Shown here piece by piece: positions 25,191-34,114 of a stretch of 64,000 nt of DNA (positions are counted from its first letter, which is position 1; each line of letters starts with the position of its first letter). The position numbers were made by a program, and so were the translations under genes. The stretch is taken from contig NZ_SOSI01000005.1 in NCBI RefSeq assembly GCF_029760855.1, positions 186,001 to 250,000 of the forward strand. The letters are read 5' to 3'. The DNA comes from Erythrobacter litoralis. GTDB taxonomy: Bacteria; Pseudomonadota; Alphaproteobacteria; Sphingomonadales; Sphingomonadaceae. Under the pieces are notes generated by a model. The model searched no databases, had not been told where the DNA came from, and saw only the letters and a list, made by a program, of their open reading frames with translations.

Positions 25191-28100
25191 ATGCCCGATC
25201 TCTCCCGTATCCTGAAAGCCGACCGCTCGCTCACGCTGGCACAGGTCGCCCGCGGCGCGCAGCCGCTCGTCATGGCTGATCTCGCGCGCGCCGCCACCGG
25301 CCGTGCCGTATTCATCGCGCCGGACGATACCGCCATGCGCAGTATTGCGGATGCCGCCGCGTATTTCGCGCCGGAACTGGAAGTGCTGGAGTTCCCAGCG
25401 TGGGACTCCCTGCCTTACGACCGTGCCAGCCCTGCGCTAGCAATCAGCGCCCGCCGGCTTTCCGCCTTACACCGCCTGCAGAAGGGCAAGGCGAAGGCAC
25501 AGCTCGTCGTTACCACCGCGAATGCCGTTACGCAGCGCGTGCTGACCCCGTTCCGCATTCGCGAGAGCGTTCGCGAGTTCAAGGTCGGCACGGAAATCGG
25601 ACGGGATAGCCTTGCCGCCTTGCTCCAGCGACAGGGCTACAGCCGCAGCGATACGGTGATCGACAAGGGCGAATACGCCATACGCGGTTCGATCGTGGAT
25701 GTGTTCCCTTCCGGCATGGACGAGGCACTGCGGCTCGATTTCTTCGGCGACGAACTCGAAAGCCTGCGCACTTTCGATCCGAATACGCAGATGAGTACCG
25801 GGCGTCTCGACAGTCACCTCTTGCTGCCTGCCAGCGAGGCGCTGCTCGACGAAGACAGCATCAAGCGTTTCCGCACGCGCTACCGCGAGATGTTCGGTGC
25901 CAACGCCACGCAAGATCCGCTCTACGAGGCGGTCAGCGAGGGCCGCCGCCTTGCCGGCATGGAACACTGGCTGCCGCTGTTCGAGGACAAGCTCACCACC
26001 CTGTTCGATCATCTCGGCGACGGTGACGTGGTGGTGATGGATAACGCCTCTCAGCCTGCCATCGAAGAGCGGCTGAAGGACGTTTCGGACTATTACGATC
26101 AGCGCACCACCGGGTCCGGCCAAGCCAAAGGCAGCTATCGTCCATTGAAGCCCGACGACCTGTATCTGAGCGAAGACGAGATCGCGGCGGTGCAGGAAAA
26201 GCAGCCGATCCACCGGGCGACCACCTTCGACGAACCCGAAAGCGATTCCGTCATTGATTTCGGCTTTCGTTCTGGCCGCGATTTCGCGCCGGAGCGGGCG
26301 CGGGGCGACAACGTCTATCCCCTGCTTGCGGATCACCTGAAGGCCATCGGAAAGGCAGGCAAGCGTCCTCTCCTCGCCGCCTATTCGAACGGCAGCCGCT
26401 CACGTATCGCTTCGATCCTCGATGAGGCACGCATTTCGGTGCAGTTGGCCGATACGTGGCAGGATGCGCTGGGCAAGGCTGCTAAAGGCAAGCCTGCCGC
26501 GATGGTCCTCCCGTTGGAGGCGAGCTTCGCGAATGACGAGATGGAACTGCTGACCGAGCAGGATATCCTCGGCGACCGCCTCGTACGCCGCAAGAAGAAG
26601 CGCAAGAGCGCCGACGCATTCCTCGCCGAACTACAGGCCCTCGCGGTCGGCGACCTGATCGTCCACACCGAACACGGCATCGGCAAGTATCTCGGCCTCG
26701 AACCGGTCAGCGTCGGCAAGTCGAAGCACGACTGCGTCCAGCTCGAATATAAGGGCGGCGACAAGCTGTTTATCCCGGTCGAGAATATCGACGTGCTCAG
26801 CCGCTACGGGTCGTCCGAGGAAGCGGTGATGCTCGATCGGTTGGGCGGCGAAGCCTGGCAGAAGCGCCGCGCGCGTTTGAAAGAGCGCATTCGCGAGATC
26901 GCCGGTGAGCTGATGCTGGTCGCGGCCCAGCGTGCCTTGAAGCAAGCGCCCATCTACGAAGTCGAAGAAGGGCCGTACAACCAGTTCCTCGACCGATTCC
27001 CTTGGCAGGAAACCGACGATCAGGAACGCGCGATCGAGGACGTGTTGCGCGATCTCGAAAGCGGTAAACCGATGGACCGGCTGGTGTGCGGCGATGTCGG
27101 TTTCGGCAAAACGGAAGTGGCGCTGCGCGCAGCATTCGTTGCGGCGATGAACGGCCAGCAGGTCGCTGTCGTCGCGCCGACTACCCTTCTCGCTCGTCAG
27201 CATTTCGAAAATTTCAGCCAGCGTTTCTCCGGCTTCCCGCTTAAAATCGGCCGCCTTTCGCGCCTCGTAGGCTCGAAAGAGATGAAGGACACGCGCGAAG
27301 GACTGGCGAGCGGCGATATCCACATCGTCGTAGGCACCCATGCGATCCTGTCGAAGAATACCAAGTTCAAGGATTTGGGCCTTGTTATCGTCGACGAAGA
27401 GCAACGCTTCGGGGTCACGCACAAGGAAAAGCTGAAGCAGTTACGCGCCGACGTCCACATGCTCACCCTCACCGCCACGCCCATCCCGCGCACGCTACAG
27501 ATGGCGATGACCGGCCTGCGCGAGCTTTCCACCATTCAGACCCCGCCGGTCGACCGTCTCGCCGTGCGCACCTACGTCATGGAGTGGGACGACATGGTGA
27601 TGCGCGAGGCGTTGCTGCGCGAGCATCATCGCGGTGGGCAAAGTTTCATTGTCGTGCCCCGTATCTCCGACATGGAAGGCGTCGAAGAGTGGCTGCGGGA
27701 GAATGTGCCGGAAGTTAAATATATTGCCGCGCACGGGCAGATGGGCGCGGGTGAGATCGAGGAGCGGATGAGCGCTTTCTACGAGCGCAAATACGATGTT
27801 CTCCTCGCCACCACAATCGTCGAAAGTGGGCTCGATCTGCCTAGCGCAAATACAATTATCATCCACCGCGCCGATATCTTCGGCCTTGCACAGCTATATC
27901 AGTTGCGCGGTCGGGTCGGTCGAGCGAAGCTACGCGCCTATGCCTACCTGACTTACGAGAAGAATACCTCGCTGTCCGAGGTTGCGGAGAAGCGCCTGAA
28001 AGTTCTCGGCGATCTCGACAGCCTCGGTGCGGGTTTCCAGTTGGCCAGTCACGATCTCGACATTCGCGGCGCAGGCAACCTCTTGGGCGACGAGCAGTCG

Positions 28101-28688
28101 GGCCACATCCGGGAAGTCGGGTTCGAGCTTTACCAATCGATGCTGGAAGACGCGATCCTTGCCGCCAAGGCGGGTGAGATGGGGCTGGAAGCCAAGCGGG
28201 AGACAGTGAGCCCGCAAATCACCGTCGATGCGCCGATCATGATCCCGGAGGACTACGTACCCGATCTCGCGGTTCGCATGGCGCTCTACCGCCGCCTCAA
28301 CGATGCACAGGACAAGGCAGAGATCGAGGCATTGGCAGCCGAAATGATCGACCGCTTCGGAGAATTGCCCGCCGCGACTGCCAATCTCGTTCGCCTGATC
28401 GAGATCAAGCATCAGGCGATGGAAGCCAACATCTCCAAGATCGACGTCGGCGCGGCCGGCACGCTCGTCACCTTCCACAATGACGACTTCCCGGATGGCC
28501 CAGGTCTGATCGCCTATGTCGACCGGCTGAAGGACACTGCGAAGCTGCGGCCCGATATGAAGCTGGTTATCAGCCGGGCATGGAATTCACCGGAAAGCCG
28601 CCTCAACGGACTATTCCAGCTGACAAAAGGGTTGTCCGGTATCGCGAAGAAAGCCCGCAAGTCCGAAAAGAAGAAGAAAGCGGCCTAA
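25191..28688 (+). CDS. mfd: transcription-repair coupling factor Mfd
   Basis: A 1165-residue protein. The N-terminal UvrB-like region includes WDSLPYDRASPA. The RNA-polymerase-interacting domain is near residues 475-550 (VGDLIVHTEHGIGKYLGLE). The translocase has Walker A GDVGFGKTEVALRAAF near 634, motif II VIVDEEQRFGV near 733, and the TRG-type LRGRVGRAKLRAYAY. The C-terminal D7 domain (VSPQITVDAPIMIPEDYVPD) is present. It removes stalled RNA polymerase and recruits UvrA. No strong ribosome site precedes ATG 25191, but the frame and N terminus fit. Confidence 0.97.
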   Translation: MPDLSRILKADRSLTLAQVARGAQPLVMADLARAATGRAVFIAPDDTAMRSIADAAAYFAPELEVLEFPAWDSLPYDRASPALAISARRLSALHRLQKGKAKAQLVVTTANAVTQRVLTPFRIRESVREFKVGTEIGRDSLAALLQRQGYSRSDTVIDKGEYAIRGSIVDVFPSGMDEALRLDFFGDELESLRTFDPNTQMSTGRLDSHLLLPASEALLDEDSIKRFRTRYREMFGANATQDPLYEAVSEGRRLAGMEHWLPLFEDKLTTLFDHLGDGDVVVMDNASQPAIEERLKDVSDYYDQRTTGSGQAKGSYRPLKPDDLYLSEDEIAAVQEKQPIHRATTFDEPESDSVIDFGFRSGRDFAPERARGDNVYPLLADHLKAIGKAGKRPLLAAYSNGSRSRIASILDEARISVQLADTWQDALGKAAKGKPAAMVLPLEASFANDEMELLTEQDILGDRLVRRKKKRKSADAFLAELQALAVGDLIVHTEHGIGKYLGLEPVSVGKSKHDCVQLEYKGGDKLFIPVENIDVLSRYGSSEEAVMLDRLGGEAWQKRRARLKERIREIAGELMLVAAQRALKQAPIYEVEEGPYNQFLDRFPWQETDDQERAIEDVLRDLESGKPMDRLVCGDVGFGKTEVALRAAFVAAMNGQQVAVVAPTTLLARQHFENFSQRFSGFPLKIGRLSRLVGSKEMKDTREGLASGDIHIVVGTHAILSKNTKFKDLGLVIVDEEQRFGVTHKEKLKQLRADVHMLTLTATPIPRTLQMAMTGLRELSTIQTPPVDRLAVRTYVMEWDDMVMREALLREHHRGGQSFIVVPRISDMEGVEEWLRENVPEVKYIAAHGQMGAGEIEERMSAFYERKYDVLLATTIVESGLDLPSANTIIIHRADIFGLAQLYQLRGRVGRAKLRAYAYLTYEKNTSLSEVAEKRLKVLGDLDSLGAGFQLASHDLDIRGAGNLLGDEQSGHIREVGFELYQSMLEDAILAAKAGEMGLEAKRETVSPQITVDAPIMIPEDYVPDLAVRMALYRRLNDAQDKAEIEALAAEMIDRFGELPAATANLVRLIEIKHQAMEANISKIDVGAAGTLVTFHNDDFPDGPGLIAYVDRLKDTAKLRPDMKLVISRAWNSPESRLNGLFQLTKGLSGIAKKARKSEKKKKAA

Positions 28689-28689
28689 G

Positions 28690-30012
28690 CTAGCAGACCG
28701 TAAGCTCGCGAAATGCGTCGGCGGAGAGAGGTTGGGAGCCGAGATAGCCCTGAAAGTACGCGCAGCCCTCGGCCGCGCAGAAATCGCGCTGGCTGCTGGT
28801 CTCGATCCCTTCTGCCATCACGCCTAGATCCAGCGCATTAGCCATCGCAATGATGGCCCGGAACACTGCACGGTCCCGCTCGTCGTCGAGGACCCCTTCG
28901 ACCATCTGCCGATCAAGCTTCAGGTAATCTATCGATAGAAGCTTCAAGTATCTGAAATTGCAGAACCCAGCACCAAAATCGTCGAGCGCGATACGTATGT
29001 CAAGCTGCTTCAATTGGTCGATGACGAGACCCACTCGCTCGAGGTCTCCCAAGAGCACCTGCTCCGTTATTTCCAGTGTGATTCGATCGAAGGAGAAACC
29101 TTCTCGTTCTGCGAGGCGGGCAAATTCCTGTGCGAAATTATCCGCCGCGAGATCCGACGGCGTGACGTTGAGCGACAAACGAAGATGGTCCGGCCAGTCC
29201 TTCGCCTCCTGCAAAGCCCGCTCAGCGATGTGGCGCGAAAGATGCGCCGTATGATCGGTCCGCTCGGCGATGGCGAAAAGTGTTTCCGCCCCAATCCGGC
29301 CGGCATCAGGGTGCTGCCAGCGCGCCAGCGCCTCCGCCCCGATCATCCGCCTATCGGCAAGCGCGTATTGCGGCTGAAACAGGATCTCGATCTCGCCCCG
29401 ATCGATCGCGGTTAAAAGGTCGCCCTCTAGTTGGCTATGCGAGCGACGCGCCCCTTCCCTCCCGGCGACGGACCAGGCAATCCGGCGGCCACTCGATCCG
29501 CGCAACGCACTCGAAGTTTCGGCCAATCGGTCGAGGATCGTATCGGGATCGTCACCGTCGCTCGCGCGCATCAGGCCGACCCGCGGCCACATCCGCAGGC
29601 GCGGCGAGCCCTCCTTCTGCGCGATCGGCACTGCGATGGCGTCGGCTAGTGCCTCGCCCAGCCATTGCCAGCGTTCACGGCTCAACTCCTCGCGAGCGAC
29701 GAGAAGGAAATTACCGCCGTTGAGCCGTGCGGCCAGCCACGCGCTCGATTCCAGTTCGTCGTCGGCGAAGGTACGGATGCGGCGGGCGGTTTCCCGCAAC
29801 GCAGTGTCGCCCGCCGTTTCGCCGAATGCGATATTAACGGTGTCGATCCGGCCGAGCGTGATCAACATCGCATGGATGGGGCACGGTCCCGCCTCGCGCG
29901 GCCAGTCCGCCTGCCACCGTGCGATGATCGCGCGCGCCGCCGCCATATCGGCGAGCCCGGTCAACGCATCCCGCGTGTCTTCCATCCTATCGTCCATTAC
30001 GAGCGACCCCAT
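28690..30012 (-). CDS. EAL-domain c-di-GMP phosphodiesterase with degenerate GGDEF domain
   Basis: A 440-residue protein. Residues about 15-175 resemble a GGDEF domain, but the active site reads NGGNF at 98-102 in place of GGDEF, so cyclase activity is unlikely. Residues about 195-440 are an EAL domain with the catalytic set visible: IGAEALARW (227-229 EAL), LSLNVTP, LEITEQ, ALDDFGAGFCNF (343-348), YLKLDRQMV and AEGIETSSQ. It should hydrolyse c-di-GMP. No membrane segment or sensor domain is seen, so it is cytosolic. Start ATG could be 30012, 29997 or 29985. It is convergent with mfd and divergent from nadK. Confidence 0.88.
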   Translation of the reverse strand: MGSLVMDDRMEDTRDALTGLADMAAARAIIARWQADWPREAGPCPIHAMLITLGRIDTVNIAFGETAGDTALRETARRIRTFADDELESSAWLAARLNGGNFLLVAREELSRERWQWLGEALADAIAVPIAQKEGSPRLRMWPRVGLMRASDGDDPDTILDRLAETSSALRGSSGRRIAWSVAGREGARRSHSQLEGDLLTAIDRGEIEILFQPQYALADRRMIGAEALARWQHPDAGRIGAETLFAIAERTDHTAHLSRHIAERALQEAKDWPDHLRLSLNVTPSDLAADNFAQEFARLAEREGFSFDRITLEITEQVLLGDLERVGLVIDQLKQLDIRIALDDFGAGFCNFRYLKLLSIDYLKLDRQMVEGVLDDERDRAVFRAIIAMANALDLGVMAEGIETSSQRDFCAAEGCAYFQGYLGSQPLSADAFRELTVC

Positions 30013-30134
30013 GGCCCGCGCTTATCGCGCTCACGCCGCAAATTTGCCAGCGAATTGCCGCTGTTGCCAAACGGGACGCCCGCCCATAGGCACGCCGGGT
30101 CGCAGCCGAAGCGGCGGCAGAGGAGAGTTTAGCG

Positions 30135-30917
30135 ATGAGCGACGAACCGCGCCTCGCATTACTGGTATCCGATGGTGAGCGGGCGCAGGAAGCGGCCGAC
30201 GAAGTCATCCGCGATCTTGCCGACTGGGTGCCGCTCGAGGAAGCGGACATCGCTGTCATTCTGGGCGGCGACGGGTTCATGCTGCAAAGCCTGCACGCGA
30301 TGCTGGATAGCGGTCGCGTCATTCCGGCATACGGTGTCAATCTCGGCACGGTCGGCTTCCTGATGAACCGCAACCGCCAGCCCGAGAAGCTGCTGCAGAG
30401 GATCGGTAAGGCGAAGCGGCTCGATATTCTGCCGATCGCCATGGAGGCCACGGCGCAGGACGGCGAGGTCCACAAATTCCGCGCAATCAACGAAGTCTCG
30501 CTGCTACGCGAAACTCGCCAGACGGCGAAGATCGAAGTGCAGGTGGACGGCAAGACCCGCATCAAGGAACTGGTTTGCGATGGCGTCTTGGTAGCGACTC
30601 CTGCAGGCTCGACCGCCTACAACTTGTCAGCCGACGGCCCGATCCTGCCGCTTGATTCGCAGCTGCTGGCGTTGACGCCGATTTCCGCCTTTCGCCCTCG
30701 GCGGTGGAAAGGCGCTATTCTGCCGGATCGCTCCTGCGTCAACTTCAAGGTGAACGAACCGGGCAAGCGCCCCGTTTCCGCTGTGGCCGACCAGCGCGAG
30801 ATGCGCGACGTCGCCGAGGTACGGCTGGAAATCGCGCGCGAACATCCGCTCACGCTGCTGTTCGATCCCGGCCATTCGCTCGACGAGCGGATCGTCGCCG
30901 AACAGTTCGTATTCTGA
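30135..30917 (+). CDS. nadK: NAD kinase
   Basis: A 260-residue ATP-NAD kinase, a usual bacterial length. The GGDG motif is at residues 44-47 (AVILGGDGFMLQSL), and the NAD-binding segment is VCDGVLVATPAGSTAYNLSADG with NEVSLLRE before it. It makes NADP+ from NAD+ using ATP. An AGGAG ribosome site precedes ATG 30135. It stands alone between the EAL gene and tRNA-Asn. Confidence 0.95.
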   Translation: MSDEPRLALLVSDGERAQEAADEVIRDLADWVPLEEADIAVILGGDGFMLQSLHAMLDSGRVIPAYGVNLGTVGFLMNRNRQPEKLLQRIGKAKRLDILPIAMEATAQDGEVHKFRAINEVSLLRETRQTAKIEVQVDGKTRIKELVCDGVLVATPAGSTAYNLSADGPILPLDSQLLALTPISAFRPRRWKGAILPDRSCVNFKVNEPGKRPVSAVADQREMRDVAEVRLEIAREHPLTLLFDPGHSLDERIVAEQFVF

Positions 30918-30993
30918 CCCAGACTTTTTGCGATTGCCCGCTTGCCAAAGCGGCAGCCCGCCCATATAGGCGCACTCCTGCCGTACCGGCTGC

Positions 30994-31068
30994 TCCCCGA
31001 TAGCTCAGCGGTAGAGTAGGTGACTGTTAATCACTTGGTCGTTGGTTCGAATCCAACTCGGGGAGCCA
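30994..31068 (+). tRNA. tRNA-Asn (anticodon GTT)
   Basis: A cloverleaf is readable. Acceptor TCCCCGA pairs with TCGGGGA, the D arm is GCTC/GAGT, the anticodon arm GTGAC/ATCAC has GTT in the loop, and the T arm is GTTGG-TTCGAAT-CCAAC. The discriminator G and an encoded CCA end it. Its last 48 bases are the left attachment repeat of the island that follows, so the island has regenerated an intact tRNA 3' end. Confidence 0.96.
31021..31068 (+). repeat. attL: 48-bp repeat inside the tRNA-Asn 3' end
   Basis: It begins TGACTGTTAATCACTTGG, covers the anticodon stem through the CCA end, and is identical base for base to 46903-46950. Flanking bases differ on both sides (G/T here, C/G there), so 48 bp is the full identity block. 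It is the left junction of the island. Confidence 0.95.
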
Positions 31069-31128
31069 TTATCTTCAAACACTTAGCGGAAGAATGACCA
31101 CAGCGCGCTAGCGCCTGTGACCTTTCGC

Positions 31129-31137
31129 TGTGTACTC
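31129..31137 (+). repeat. candidate integrase arm site TGTGTACTC (left end)
   Basis: The 9-mer TGTGTACTC, within CGCTGTGTACT, occurs here between the tRNA and the integrase. It recurs at 46777-46785 and, as TGTGTACTA, at 46789-46797 just inside the right junction. Placement near both ends of the island fits arm-type integrase or excisionase sites; this is inferred from position and repetition. Confidence 0.45.
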
Positions 31138-31139
31138 TT

Positions 31140-32303
31140 CTAAGAAGTCCTACCGCCCTCAATCGCAGCAAACGCGGGTCTAGAAACTGCCTCCATGGCA
31201 GCTCGGACGTCGTTGGTATCGAGGTTAGTATATTTCTGAGTGGTTTTGATGCTAGCGTGGCCGAGCAACTGACGCGTCACTTCGAGATTGTTGGAGCTGC
31301 GAATGAGCCTGGTTGCGCTAGTGTGACGCAGGTCGTGAAATCGGAAGTCACGAATGCCTGCCCGTTTCAAGACAGCCCCCCAGGGCTTATAGACGCCATG
31401 CTCCGTCCATGGATACCGGTGACCCTTTTTCAGCCCGGCCCTCGTGTCGCTTTTTCGACATTGATAGGTGAACACCTTATCGCACTCTGGAACACGCGGT
31501 TGAGCTTGAAGTAGCTCGACCAATTCTTCCGTGAGCGGGAGCGGGTGCATGATCGGTTCGTCGCCTTCACCCTTTAATTCGATCCATGCGATCCTTTCGT
31601 CCCAATCAATAGCCTGCCAGGTCAATCCAAAGACAGCTGCCTTTCGCGCCGCAGTAAGGATGGCAAATTGGACTGGCCCGTAGAGGTCTGAATGGAGTTC
31701 GTGAATTGCCGCAAACAGGCGGGCCTGCTCACCATCGCTTAGCGTTCTCGTGCGACTTTTTTCGGCCTTGGTTTTGATTGCTGCCGACCAATCAATGTTC
31801 GGCGTGGCGAAGCCGCATTTCCCGGCATAGCGGATTGCCGCTCGCAGGTGGGCGACGTCTCGGTTGACAGTCGTGTCCTTGATCGCCTCCCCCTTGCGGT
31901 TCCTCATCTGCTTACGCTGGAGGCGAAAAGTGGTCAGGTCCGCCAGCGACAGGTCTGATATGAGTGTGTTGGGGCCGTTTGCGATTGCGAGGCAGTACTC
32001 TGCATTCACACGCCGACATGCCTTGTTGCGCCACTCTGATTCCTTTACGGCGCGAAACCGTTCGAGGCACTGCGAAAGCGTTAGCTCGCGACTGCCACTG
32101 GCAATATGCCCGATCGCATCGGCCTCGGCCTGGAGTTTCTGCCGAGCCTCAGCCCGTTTAATATCTACAACTTTGGAAGCTTCCGAGGCTTCAACGCATC
32201 CAGTGGAACCACGGAATGGCTTCCCCTCGATGATGAACTTGTACTGCCAAAATTCGCTTTCCGGCCTCGCATAGAGATATTTGCGCTTAGTCCCTGTCGG
32301 CAT
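31140..32303 (-). CDS. tyrosine site-specific integrase of the tRNA-Asn island
   Basis: A 387-residue tyrosine recombinase if started at ATG 32303, which has GGGGGAG about 8 bases upstream; ATG 32339 would add 12 residues. The catalytic set is readable: Arg in LTAARKAAVFGLTW, H-X-X-R in FHDLRHTSATRLI, His in LLGHASIKTTQ and the Tyr nucleophile in QKYTNL. An N-terminal SAM-like core-binding domain contains TLSQCLERFRAV. Its 3' end faces the tRNA, 72 bp away. It should catalyse integration and excision at the 48-bp repeat. Confidence 0.9.
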   Translation of the reverse strand: MPTGTKRKYLYARPESEFWQYKFIIEGKPFRGSTGCVEASEASKVVDIKRAEARQKLQAEADAIGHIASGSRELTLSQCLERFRAVKESEWRNKACRRVNAEYCLAIANGPNTLISDLSLADLTTFRLQRKQMRNRKGEAIKDTTVNRDVAHLRAAIRYAGKCGFATPNIDWSAAIKTKAEKSRTRTLSDGEQARLFAAIHELHSDLYGPVQFAILTAARKAAVFGLTWQAIDWDERIAWIELKGEGDEPIMHPLPLTEELVELLQAQPRVPECDKVFTYQCRKSDTRAGLKKGHRYPWTEHGVYKPWGAVLKRAGIRDFRFHDLRHTSATRLIRSSNNLEVTRQLLGHASIKTTQKYTNLDTNDVRAAMEAVSRPAFAAIEGGRTS

Positions 32304-32470
32304 TCCTTTGCTCCCCCAATAGTGTTTTTCCGTATCCATGCGTCATAAGCAAGTTCGTCAATGCGGAAGCTATTCTTACCCACCCGCGTACGCGGCATTT
32401 CCTCCATCAACCTTCCGGCCTGCTTAGGACTAACATTCAATCTTGACGCGATTTCGCGCCGTGTGAGCAT
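32165..32470 (-). CDS. small HTH protein, excisionase-like, overlapping the integrase start
   Basis: A 101-residue frame from ATG 32470 (or ATG 32476). Its first 50 residues, MLTRREIASRLNVSPKQAGR followed by LMEEMPRTRVGKNSFRIDEL, are a MerR/Xis-type helix-turn-helix. The C-terminal half runs out of frame through the first 139 bp of the integrase and looks like shadow coding. The real protein may be functional only in its N-terminal part. Position directly upstream of the integrase fits an excisionase. The length of the overlap is odd, and a frameshift or programmed shift cannot be excluded. Confidence 0.5.
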   Translation of the reverse strand: MLTRREIASRLNVSPKQAGRLMEEMPRTRVGKNSFRIDELAYDAWIRKNTIGGAKECRQGLSANISMRGRKANFGSTSSSSRGSHSVVPLDALKPRKLPKL

Positions 32471-32582
32471 ATGCATAACGCACGAACCACTCGTTAGATT
32501 CCATTGGTTTGCAGAAGCGATTAAGCGGCCAATCCAGCCGACGACAACCGTATTTGCACCATACACAATTTTGGCCAAAGCA

Positions 32583-32654
32583 GGAAAATTTCTTGGATCA
32601 AAATTGCGGAAAATTTGGCGGAAAATCCGCTGACTCATAATCCACAAATTTCCT
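32583..32654. promoter_or_regulatory. repeated GGAAAATTT elements in the int/wHTH divergent region
   Basis: GGAAAATTT occurs at 32583-32591 and again at 32608-32616, a related GGAAAATCC lies at 32620-32628, and an inverted AAATTTCC at 32647-32654. The cluster lies between the excisionase/integrase genes (leftward) and the unknown gene at 32739 (rightward). It may be an operator or a recombination-protein binding region. Confidence 0.4.
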
Positions 32655-32738
32655 GTCTTCAGGCCTTGCCTATCGGCACCGAAGTTGATGGATTGGGGAA
32701 ACAAAATGGAGTGGTACAACCTATGAAGAGCATTAAAC

Positions 32739-34079
32739 ATGAGTTTGAAAAACCCAGTTGGCGGATCGCGAGCCGGTTCGCCAGAACGATCAAGTATTCT
32801 AAAACCTAAGGCCAGCGGACGGCGCGTCCGCCCTATAGCGGACATGCCCTCACCGACGCCCGAAACGGCCGAAGGCGAGCCGCAAGGCCGAGGCCACTTT
32901 TTCGGCCTACATTTCCCAACATTTTCGGAAGCCTGTAGGTTCGGAATCAACCATGCCGTTACCTATCTTATCCTTGCCAGAGGTACGCAGGCCGACAACC
33001 GAACGACCACATGGTCAACTAACGCTGTAGAGACGAATTCCCTGATTTCCCGCCCCAAGGCGCGGCAGTGCATAGCAGACCTGGTAACCTGGAAACTCGT
33101 GGAACACATAGGGGGGACGAAGCACCGACCTGTAAGGTCACTATTCGTGCCACCTGAACCAGATTTTACCAATCCCGCCGGTGACGTGTTAGACGATGAG
33201 GGTGCGGAAATCATACGCAAGCTGCCGCTTTCGGTGAAAGGGCGTACGAAGCGCTTGGTTTCGAAGCTAACATCGATGGCTGAAGAAGGTTGGGTGGCAG
33301 AGGTCGGCGGACAATGGCAAAAGGCGCCACAAGTGAAGCAGGCGAGGGCCAAGGCTGAATTGACCTGGCTGCCTAACAGCTTGGTTGACGGGATTGGAGG
33401 CCAAAATTCGCCTATAGAACTCTTGCGGCAGACGCAATGCGTTTGGACCCTATCCCTGCTCGTAGCTCTTTACAGAACCCATGAATTGACATTCTCACAG
33501 GGTGTTCCCCAAGAGACATTGGAGCAAACGTTCTCACGCAAGAAGGTCGCTGAGTTTCGGGAATTCGATATGTACGAGTTTACCGGAAAAAGGACCGCGG
33601 TTGACACCGGTTCCGATCTGGTTCGACTTTTCGCGAACTCGCCTTCCGAACGGGAAGCTTCCGAGCAATTCTTCGAAGCCGTCGATCTCTTAAAACGCCT
33701 CGGCTTGATGACCTTTGTACCCCATCTGTTCGATGGACCGGATGGCGAAGTACTGTTCCCACTGGCCGAACCGAAAGACGGTGCTGATTTCACCGACGCA
33801 GAAGGCAGGTTGTTCGAGGCGGTGGATGCAGCATCGACTTCACTTGAGCGAATGAAGGGCTACTCTCCCTCCAAGCGCGCGGCGAACTCACCGATCAAAG
33901 TGCTGGTGCAAAACCACATCGGTAAAGCACAAGTTCGCGGCATTGCCAGGATGCGACACCGGCCTCGCACTATGGTGACTGCCGAGTGGATGGCGCAATC
34001 TGAGCGATGGGATCAGTGGACTTCGCTTTATGAACGCCTCGACCGCGATATCCGATTGGCAAAGGTTGTCGTCGAGTAG
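32739..34079 (+). CDS. unknown island protein with winged-helix-like N-terminal region
   Basis: A 446-residue protein that I do not recognise. Residues about 50-150 look like a winged helix (GINHAVTYLILARGTQADN, then LISRPKARQCIADLVTWKLVEH), similar in style to plasmid or phage replication-initiator or helper proteins. The rest is mixed alpha/beta with a conserved-looking tail (NHIGKAQVRGIARMRHRPRT). The first 35 residues are basic and low in structure. A second start, ATG 32844, abuts a perfect hairpin (GTCCGC-CCTATA-GCGGAC, 32826-32843), which may control translation from it. Followed by a terminator-like hairpin at 34086. Function unknown. Confidence 0.6.
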   Translation: MSLKNPVGGSRAGSPERSSILKPKASGRRVRPIADMPSPTPETAEGEPQGRGHFFGLHFPTFSEACRFGINHAVTYLILARGTQADNRTTTWSTNAVETNSLISRPKARQCIADLVTWKLVEHIGGTKHRPVRSLFVPPEPDFTNPAGDVLDDEGAEIIRKLPLSVKGRTKRLVSKLTSMAEEGWVAEVGGQWQKAPQVKQARAKAELTWLPNSLVDGIGGQNSPIELLRQTQCVWTLSLLVALYRTHELTFSQGVPQETLEQTFSRKKVAEFREFDMYEFTGKRTAVDTGSDLVRLFANSPSEREASEQFFEAVDLLKRLGLMTFVPHLFDGPDGEVLFPLAEPKDGADFTDAEGRLFEAVDAASTSLERMKGYSPSKRAANSPIKVLVQNHIGKAQVRGIARMRHRPRTMVTAEWMAQSERWDQWTSLYERLDRDIRLAKVVVE

Positions 34080-34085
34080 ACTTTT

Positions 34086-34114
34086 CGGGGTGCTTCGGTT
34101 CGCGAGGCACCCCG
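34086..34114 (+). terminator. hairpin after the unknown island gene
   Basis: A 12-bp stem with one G-T pair (CGGGGTGCTTCG, loop GTTCG, CGAGGCACCCCG) lies 6 bp after the stop at 34079. The downstream sequence is only moderately T-rich, so termination is likely but not certain. Confidence 0.6.

Noticed and set aside
28690..30012. Diguanylate cyclase activity for the GGDEF/EAL protein
   Set aside because: The active site reads NGGNF instead of GGDEF.
32165..32950. The HTH frame extended upstream to 32950
   Set aside because: The part before 32476 covers the promoter region and the start of the divergent gene and has no domain; only the HTH segment is supported.
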